Below are positions 59,494 to 64,000 of a DNA stretch of 64,000 nt, in pieces; within the stretch, counting starts at the first letter, position 1; each line of letters opens with the position of its first letter. Source of the stretch: Gimibacter soli. GTDB lineage: Bacteria > Pseudomonadota > Alphaproteobacteria > Sphingomonadales > Kordiimonadaceae. The stretch is from positions 1,054,001 to 1,118,000 of the forward strand of contig NZ_CP116805.1 in NCBI RefSeq assembly GCF_028463845.1. Direction: 5' to 3'. Both the position numbers and the translations under genes were made by a program. The notes under the pieces were generated by a model that saw only the letters and a list, made by a program, of their open reading frames with translations, searched no databases and was not told the DNA's origin.

Positions 59494-61062
59494 CTAGCGG
59501 TCGAGTTGTTCGCGCAGGGACTTGGCGCAGGCTGCTGCGATATCGGCCTGCAGGCGCAGCTGCGGCTTGCCGTTCCGTGCGGCTTCGCTCAGGCGGCGGA
59601 TCGCATCGTCGAGCGTATCGAGCGTGGCGCGAAGGTCGTCCTGCGTCATCGGCTCGGGTGTCGGGGCTGGAGCCTGTGCCTGCGGCTGGGCCGGCGCTTG
59701 CTGCTGCACGGGACGCTGTTCAGCGGCCGGGGTGTCGATCGGGCGTGACGGTGGCACGTCATGCTTCAGCTCGGCCCTGAGCATGGCGAAGGTATCGCCC
59801 ACATGCCGCTCAGTTTCGGCATTCACTGCCGGGCGATGTTCAGCATCTTCGTCCGCCTCATGGCGTGCGAGCGGCTGCATGCGCAGGCCGGCTGCCGCGG
59901 TGCGGGGCTGCGGCGTATCGCTTTCGTCTTCGTCCAGGAAAAGCGGGTCTGCGGCAGTGTTCGTGTCGCCGCGTACGGGTTCGTCGTCCTCCATGGGCAT
60001 CACCGGGGTCAAAATACCCTCGTAGCCTTCGAAAACGCCACCGCAAGGGCTGAACAGCGGCGTGGCTTCCAGCGTCCAGTAGCGATGATGACTGTCGAGG
60101 TTCGACAGATAAAGCGGCGCATCATGGATGGCGCTGCGGCGCTGCAGGGCGCGTGCGATCGGGTGGCCAAGCTTGGCATTCAGGCCAAGCAGGTCCAGAA
60201 GCGAGGAGCCGACAACATCGTCAGCTTCAATATCAAGGATTTGAAGGCCCTTGGGCGAAACGGCGGCGATCAGGCCGTCACGGTCGCTCATGAAGGCCCA
60301 GCCGCCGGGGCCGGGGTCCGGCAGTTCCCGTACGATCTGGCGGATCGGTGTGGCGCGCGGCGTATCGCGAACCACATCTTCCTGATCCAGCAGGCGCAGT
60401 TCATCGCGGGCAGTGGCGTCTTCGTCGCCTTCGGCGGCGCGGGCGATCAGGTCTTCATCGGTGCGCAGAATGCGCAGGCGTGCTGGCGCCCGGCCACTGG
60501 TGTCCGGATGAAGCTGGGTGATGGTTGCAGCAAATTCCTGCGACGGGCGCTTGATGCCAAGGTCGTCGCGCCACAGGGCGAGGGTCGACTGGCTGTCGTT
60601 CGCGCGGGCGGTCGGCGTGGCGCGGGCAAGCGCGATCCAGACATTCGCCGAAAGATCGTTGCGGGCGGCCAGTTCCTGATGGTGCTCGCGGCCTGTGGTT
60701 TCAATCAGCGAGATCATGTCGTCTTCGCTGAAAGGCGCACGGCGCAAGAGATCGGAGACCAGATTGGCGCGGTCGCGGCTGATACGGCGCACCAGATCCA
60801 TCGGCGGCTCGGAAAGGCCGGCCAGAAGGTCGGCAGCGGTGCGGCGGGTTTCGGGATCAACGTGGGGGATCAGGGCTTCAAGGACATCAAGCAGTTGCGT
60901 GCGTGTAGGCTCCCTCGACGGGGCCTTCCCCGTCAGGAACAGATCGACCAGATTGCGGAAGAGCGTAGTGCGGTCTTCGCCGTCCCGTTCCCGGGCGTAC
61001 GCCACAAGCTCCCTGATCCGGTTATCAAGCGCGTTCATGTCGAACGCGGATGCTTTAGCCAC
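59494..61062 (-). CDS. DUF2336-PAS domain protein without kinase
   Basis: A 522-residue protein. Residues about 20-180 match a DUF2336-like helical repeat region (RNLVDLFLTGKAP, LEALIPHVDPETRRTAADLLA, ARNDLSANVWIAL). A PAS domain follows at about 265-360 (AFMSDRDGLIAAVSPKGLQILDIEADDVVGSSLLDLLG; DSHHRYWTLEATPLFSP). The rest is a disordered Pro/Gln/Ala-rich region (about 365-470) and a C-terminal helix (LDTLDDAIRRLSEAARN). No histidine-kinase or other output domain is found, so it is probably an adaptor or sensor for a partner kinase. Confidence 0.8.
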   Translation of the reverse strand: MAKASAFDMNALDNRIRELVAYARERDGEDRTTLFRNLVDLFLTGKAPSREPTRTQLLDVLEALIPHVDPETRRTAADLLAGLSEPPMDLVRRISRDRANLVSDLLRRAPFSEDDMISLIETTGREHHQELAARNDLSANVWIALARATPTARANDSQSTLALWRDDLGIKRPSQEFAATITQLHPDTSGRAPARLRILRTDEDLIARAAEGDEDATARDELRLLDQEDVVRDTPRATPIRQIVRELPDPGPGGWAFMSDRDGLIAAVSPKGLQILDIEADDVVGSSLLDLLGLNAKLGHPIARALQRRSAIHDAPLYLSNLDSHHRYWTLEATPLFSPCGGVFEGYEGILTPVMPMEDDEPVRGDTNTAADPLFLDEDESDTPQPRTAAAGLRMQPLARHEADEDAEHRPAVNAETERHVGDTFAMLRAELKHDVPPSRPIDTPAAEQRPVQQQAPAQPQAQAPAPTPEPMTQDDLRATLDTLDDAIRRLSEAARNGKPQLRLQADIAAACAKSLREQLDR

Positions 61063-61467
61063 CGTTGTTGCCCATTATCCACTGATACACGCACCCCCGG
61101 CCTTCTATGGGCCGGATGGCATGAAATAACGTCCCTTGATCTTTGCCCCGCACCCGTTACCGGATGTTCTGGTATTGGAATGCGGCACAGACCTGAGAAT
61201 GAGGTATGGCTGCATTCGCACAGCAGGAAACAAGACCCTCTCCGGGGTGCTCGAATCACTGCTCGCGGTATTCTATACGAATAGGCCGGGTGTGCCAGCG
61301 CTTATAGCATGCCGAAACAAAATTATCCAATTTTGGAACTTTATTTCTTCCAAGCATATCGCTAGTATAGCCTTGTTTCCGGGGAGGCTACCCCGGCTGC
61401 CTCGGAAGGGTCTGAAAATCCGGGGCCTTTTGTTGTTATTTTACCTTATTTCAGGGAGTCACTGGCC
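61063..61467 (+). promoter_or_regulatory. intergenic region with palindrome and attenuator-like leader of Lrp-type gene
   Basis: No protein frame is convincing here. TATTC (61269-61273), TATAC, GAATA (61279-61283) is a 15-nt palindrome of Lrp-site size. TTGGAA (61333-61338), 16 nt, CATATC (61355-61360) is a weak promoter. Then CCGGGG (61379-61384) can pair with CCCCGG (61391-61396) or that CCCCGG with a second CCGGGG (61420-61425), which is followed by a T-rich tract (61428-61442). The two pairings exclude each other. The start codon is at 61468. Confidence 0.45.
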
Positions 61468-61947
61468 ATGGGGCGCGTCAAGCTCGACAGTGTTGACCGC
61501 AAGATTCTTTCTGTGCTGCAGGCCGAGGGCCGCATCACCAATGTGGATCTTGCCGAACGGGTAGGCATCACCGCGCCGCCCTGCCTGCGCCGCGTGCGCG
61601 CGCTTGAAGAAGAAGGCTATATTCAGGGCTTCCACGCCGATCTCAACAAGGAGATGCTGGGATATGGCCTGACCGTCTTTGCGATGGTTGGCCTGCACAG
61701 CCAGGCGGACAGCGACCTGAAGGCGTTCGAGCAACAGTGCCAGAGCTGGCCGCTGGTTCGCGAATGCTACATGCTGAACGGCGAGATCGACTTCATCCTG
61801 AAGATCGTGGCGCATGACCTGTCGTCGTTCCAGCAGTTCCTGACAAGCTCGCTGACCGCTTCGCCGAATGTAGCAAGCGTGAAGACGTCGCTGACGATCC
61901 GAACCTCTAAACAGCTGCCGGGTGTACCCCTGCCGCCGGTCGACTGA
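61468..61947 (+). CDS. Lrp/AsnC-family transcriptional regulator
   Basis: A 159-residue Lrp-type regulator. The helix-turn-helix (about 8-60) is LDSVDRKILSVLQAEGRITNVDLAERVGITAPPCLRRVRALEEEGYI, followed by the ligand-binding RAM domain (FAMVGLHSQADSDLKAFEQQC; LVRECYMLNGEIDFILKIVA). It may respond to an amino acid such as leucine or another branched-chain acid, which would fit the catabolic genes in this window, but no site was traced. Ends before a strong terminator shared with greA. Confidence 0.93.
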   Translation: MGRVKLDSVDRKILSVLQAEGRITNVDLAERVGITAPPCLRRVRALEEEGYIQGFHADLNKEMLGYGLTVFAMVGLHSQADSDLKAFEQQCQSWPLVRECYMLNGEIDFILKIVAHDLSSFQQFLTSSLTASPNVASVKTSLTIRTSKQLPGVPLPPVD

Positions 61948-61968
61948 GCCGCGCCGTCAGCCCAAACA

Positions 61969-61996
61969 AAAAGCCCGCCGGTTTGGCGGGCTTTTG
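61969..61996. terminator. bidirectional intrinsic terminator
   Basis: AAAGCCCGCC (61970-61979), GGTTT, GGCGGGCTTT (61985-61994), followed by TTG; the convergent greA ends 24 nt on. Confidence 0.9.
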
Positions 61997-62020
61997 CGTT
62001 TCTGCGGCGGTGTCGCCTGA

Positions 62021-62494
62021 TCAGATGAACTTCAGGTCGGTCAGTTCATAATAGCGCTCGCCCGAGGGGGTTTTCACCTCGATCTCGGCGCCGACATTGC
62101 GGCCGATCAGCGCGCGGGCGATGGGCGACTGGTAAGAAATCTTGCCGGCCTTCACGTCGCCTTCGTCCGCACCCACGATCTGGTAAACGACTTCCTTGTC
62201 GTCTTCGTCGATCAGGGTCACGGTGGCACCAAACACGACCTTATCGCCCGAAAGCGAGGTCGGATCGATCACCTGAGCGCGCGAAAGCTTGCCTTCCAGC
62301 TCGATGATGCGGCCTTCGATCAGGCCCTGGCGTTCCTTGGCGGCATGATATTCGGCATTTTCCGAAAGGTCGCCGTGTGCGCGTGCTTCCTCGATCGCCT
62401 GCACAACAGAGGGGCGTTCAACGCTTTTCAGAGTCTTGAGCTCGGCTTCCAGTCTCAGATAGCCGTCTCGCAGCATCGGTACTTTTTCGTTCAT
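62021..62494 (-). CDS. greA: transcription elongation factor GreA
   Basis: It rescues stalled RNA polymerase by stimulating transcript cleavage. 157 residues. The N-terminal coiled coil begins [22 protein letters not shown] and goes through [28 protein letters not shown], where DLSENAEY carries the acidic tip. The C-terminal domain is [22 protein letters not shown] and [16 protein letters not shown]. The frame extends to 62608, but the ATG at 62494 matches the family start; the ribosome site is weak (GGACGG). Confidence 0.96.
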   Translation of the reverse strand: MNEKVPMLRDGYLRLEAELKTLKSVERPSVVQAIEEARAHGDLSENAEYHAAKERQGLIEGRIIELEGKLSRAQVIDPTSLSGDKVVFGATVTLIDEDDKEVVYQIVGADEGDVKAGKISYQSPIARALIGRNVGAEIEVKTPSGERYYELTDLKFI

Positions 62495-62693
62495 AGGGGT
62501 CCGTCCAACTGGCACAAGAATGCGATGTTTTCCGCGCGGCTTTCGGGGGCCTTCGCCCGCCCGCGCCGCTGCGCATCCGTCTCTTATAAAGCACTGCGCC
62601 GACCCCAAGGGGCCGGCGCAGAACTACACTTCTAGCGCAGAACGCTATTTCAGGCAAGGAAAAGAGCTTCGGGCGGTCGCCCGTCGCCGGGTA

Positions 62694-63386
62694 TCAGGCT
62701 GCGGCGCCGGAAACCGGCGGGCGCGGGCTTTCGGCGAAGATGCTGGGGCGCAGCCAGTCAAAGAGGTTGCGGGTCAGGCTTGAGGGGCCGACAACCGAAA
62801 GATCGCCGTCCTTGACGGCAGACCGGTAGCTCCTGTCACCCATCCATACATCGGCCATGGTGCGCACGCTGGACGACAGGAAGACATCAACGTCCCTGCC
62901 GGGATCCTTGATGCACACTTCCACCGTGTCGCGGTTGACGACCAGCCACCAGTTCTTCTGGGTTTCATAGTCCGGGAATTCGAAGCGGATGACCGTTTCA
63001 TTGCCGGGCAGGCTTTCGGGCATAATGCTGCGTTCCAGATAATACATCAGGAATTCGGCGTCATAATCGCTGTCACTGAGGTTTCGGCGCGCCCAGCACA
63101 GGCCCCATTCCCCCATGGCGACAAGGACGGGCAGCATCTCTTCGGCTGCCTTGCTCGGGAAATATTCAAAGCCGCGTTGGCCGCCGATCTGGCGCCGCAC
63201 GACCATTCCCTGATCTTCAAGGGCCTTGAGGCGCGTGGTCAGAAGGGCAGGGGAAATGAGGCCAAGCCCGCGCTGCAATTCATTGAAACGCCGCGCCCCC
63301 ATCAGAAGCTCGCGGATAATCAGGATGGTCCACTTTTCGCCAAGTATTTCGTTTGCCTTGGCAATCGGGCAAAATTGTCCGTAACG
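62694..63386 (-). CDS. HxlR-family transcriptional regulator with SCP2-like tail
   Basis: A 230-residue regulator. The N-terminal HxlR winged helix is typical: VRYGQFCPIAKANEILGEKW, RELLMGARRFNELQRGLGLI, SPALLTTRLKALEDQGMVVRR. Cys7 lies in QFCPIAKA, as in redox-sensing members. From about 125 an extra domain (DAEFLMYYLERSIMPESLPG ... VFLSSSVRTMADVWMGD) resembles SCP2 sterol-carrier-like ligand domains. GTG at 63386 has AGGGGAGAA upstream; a TTG at 63416 is less likely. It is divergent from the tautomerase gene, across a dyad. Confidence 0.88.
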   Translation of the reverse strand, partial: RYGQFCPIAKANEILGEKWTILIIRELLMGARRFNELQRGLGLISPALLTTRLKALEDQGMVVRRQIGGQRGFEYFPSKAAEEMLPVLVAMGEWGLCWARRNLSDSDYDAEFLMYYLERSIMPESLPGNETVIRFEFPDYETQKNWWLVVNRDTVEVCIKDPGRDVDVFLSSSVRTMADVWMGDRSYRSAVKDGDLSVVGPSSLTRNLFDWLRPSIFAESPRPPVSGAAA

Positions 63387-63432
63387 CACACCGGTTCTCC
63401 CCTTATGGGATGGCAACGATACTCAGAAAAGT

Positions 63433-63469
63433 GAAGTGGTCTACTATAGAATCTGTAGTGCGTTACTTC
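63433..63469. promoter_or_regulatory. candidate HxlR operator
   Basis: GAAGT (63433-63437)...ACTTC (63465-63469) and, inside it, CTAC (63441-63444), 10 nt, GTAG (63455-63458). Nested symmetry in the 189-nt divergent gap fits binding by a dimeric HxlR protein. Confidence 0.4.
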
Positions 63470-63575
63470 AATGCGTGAACTATCGACTGCGCCGCGGTTT
63501 CCATAAGGTCGCTTCATCGCCGGCAATCAGGCCAATGGTGGCTCGCCGGGATCAGGCAACATGAGGAGAAATCAA

Positions 63576-63797
63576 ATGCCGCTCGTAACGATTGACGTGA
63601 TCAAGGATGTGTTTTCGCCGGCCCAAAAGCGCCGTATGCTCGAGAATGTGACCGAAGCGATGATCGCCATTGAAGGCGAAGCCATGCGCCCGGTCACCTG
63701 GGTTCGTATTCAGGAAGTAGAGCAAGGCGATTGGGCCATCGGCGGCCAGCCACTGGCTGCACGCGATGTCCATGCATTGGCGAAAGGCGCCGCGTAA
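63576..63797 (+). CDS. 4-oxalocrotonate tautomerase-family protein
   Basis: A 73-residue tautomerase-fold protein. It starts [21 protein letters not shown], so Pro1 becomes the catalytic N-terminal base after Met removal, and the rest fits the family ([21 protein letters not shown]). The ATG at 63576 has AGGAGAAA upstream; a longer start at 63561 would remove the Pro1 logic. The adjacent gene begins an acyl-CoA dehydrogenase-family protein, so a small catabolic locus under the divergent HxlR regulator is likely. Confidence 0.88.
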   Translation: MPLVTIDVIKDVFSPAQKRRMLENVTEAMIAIEGEAMRPVTWVRIQEVEQGDWAIGGQPLAARDVHALAKGAA

Positions 63798-63828
63798 GCG
63801 GCGTCTGTTCCAGACGGGGGGAAGCCCG

Positions 63829-64000
63829 ATGAACCATCAAAGCAAAACGATTGATCTTCAGGCGATCCTGGCCGAGCTTGGCCCCCGGTTCGCTGAACGC
63901 TCGGCAGCCCTTGAGGCGAGCGACAGTTTCGTGTTCGACAATTATGCCGAGCTCAAGATGCGCGGCGTGTTTTCCGCGCAGGTGCCGACCGATCTTGGCG
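63829..64000 (+). CDS. acyl-CoA dehydrogenase-family protein, N-terminal fragment at window edge
   Basis: Only the first 57 residues are visible. They begin MNHQSKTIDLQAILAELGPR and continue AERSAALEASDSFVFDNYAEL, then MRGVFSAQVPTDLG, which resembles the start of acyl-CoA dehydrogenase or related flavin monooxygenase proteins. GGGGGAAG lies just before the ATG at 63829. It lies 31 nt after the tautomerase stop on the same strand. The function cannot be told without the rest. Confidence 0.7.
   Translation, partial: MNHQSKTIDLQAILAELGPRFAERSAALEASDSFVFDNYAELKMRGVFSAQVPTDLG

Overview
The window is about 64 kb of GC-rich bacterial chromosome, tightly packed with genes. Gene content and order point to an alphaproteobacterium: an rplY-pth-ychF operon, lgt-midA-pgeF, ubiK-ybjN-proC, a DUF2336 protein, a PAS_5-type PAS protein, and Tat-exported msrP with msrQ. 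Several traits would fit Kordiimonadales- or Sphingomonadales-like lineages, but the order and genus cannot be fixed from this sequence alone. I see no rRNA, tRNA, insertion sequence, prophage, integrase or CRISPR array. The window cuts a galU gene at the left edge and an acyl-CoA-dehydrogenase-family gene at the right edge.

Layout. 0-10 kb: sugar-nucleotide and amino-sugar supply (galU, pgi, glmS, glmU), a LysR-controlled flavin/NTF2 gene pair, and a secreted S10 carboxypeptidase with a phytanoyl-CoA-dioxygenase-like oxygenase. 10.2-14.2 kb: a small surface-glycan-like island (glycosyltransferase, sulfotransferase with a repeat-like tail, GSCFA protein with a TPR-like tail) with more A/T in its glycosyltransferase gene. 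14.3-24.9 kb: distal valine catabolism (mmsA, isobutyryl-CoA dehydrogenase, 3-hydroxyisobutyryl-CoA hydrolase, mmsB) interrupted by two exported peptidases (M16, S9), with a divergent LysR. 24.9-31 kb: arginine succinyltransferase pathway genes astA-astD-astB preceded by an M20 hydrolase and a LuxR-type regulator with a degenerate receiver. 31-38 kb: PAS protein, msrPQ periplasmic methionine sulfoxide repair, a secreted Cys-containing protein, MaoC, DUF3108, an exported amidohydrolase, and ArsR with two tandem SRPBCC proteins.

38-47 kb: housekeeping (ychF, pth, rplY, prs, pgeF, midA, lgt), two orphan solute-binding-like proteins and a CPBP protease. 47-52 kb: ubiK, ybjN, proC, LysR, a small winged-helix protein and trxB. 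This part holds the most unusual non-coding sequence: a structured 5' leader/terminator before proC and a candidate minus-strand small RNA with several C-rich, anti-Shine-Dalgarno-like stretches and its own terminator. 52-64 kb: serine beta-lactamase-like hydrolase, alpha/beta hydrolase, NTF2-like protein, a catalytically degenerate GGDEF-EAL protein, peroxiredoxin, a DUF2336-PAS protein, an Lrp/AsnC regulator behind an attenuator-like leader, greA, and an HxlR-tautomerase-acyl-CoA-dehydrogenase-like catabolic locus.

Taken together, the accessory genes suggest a heterotroph that digests peptides outside the cytoplasm and funnels valine and arginine into central metabolism. No complete new defence or mobile system is visible. 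The strongest candidates for something undescribed are the RNA elements at 48.3-48.4, 49.3-49.5 and 61.4 kb and the glycan island at 10.2-14.2 kb.
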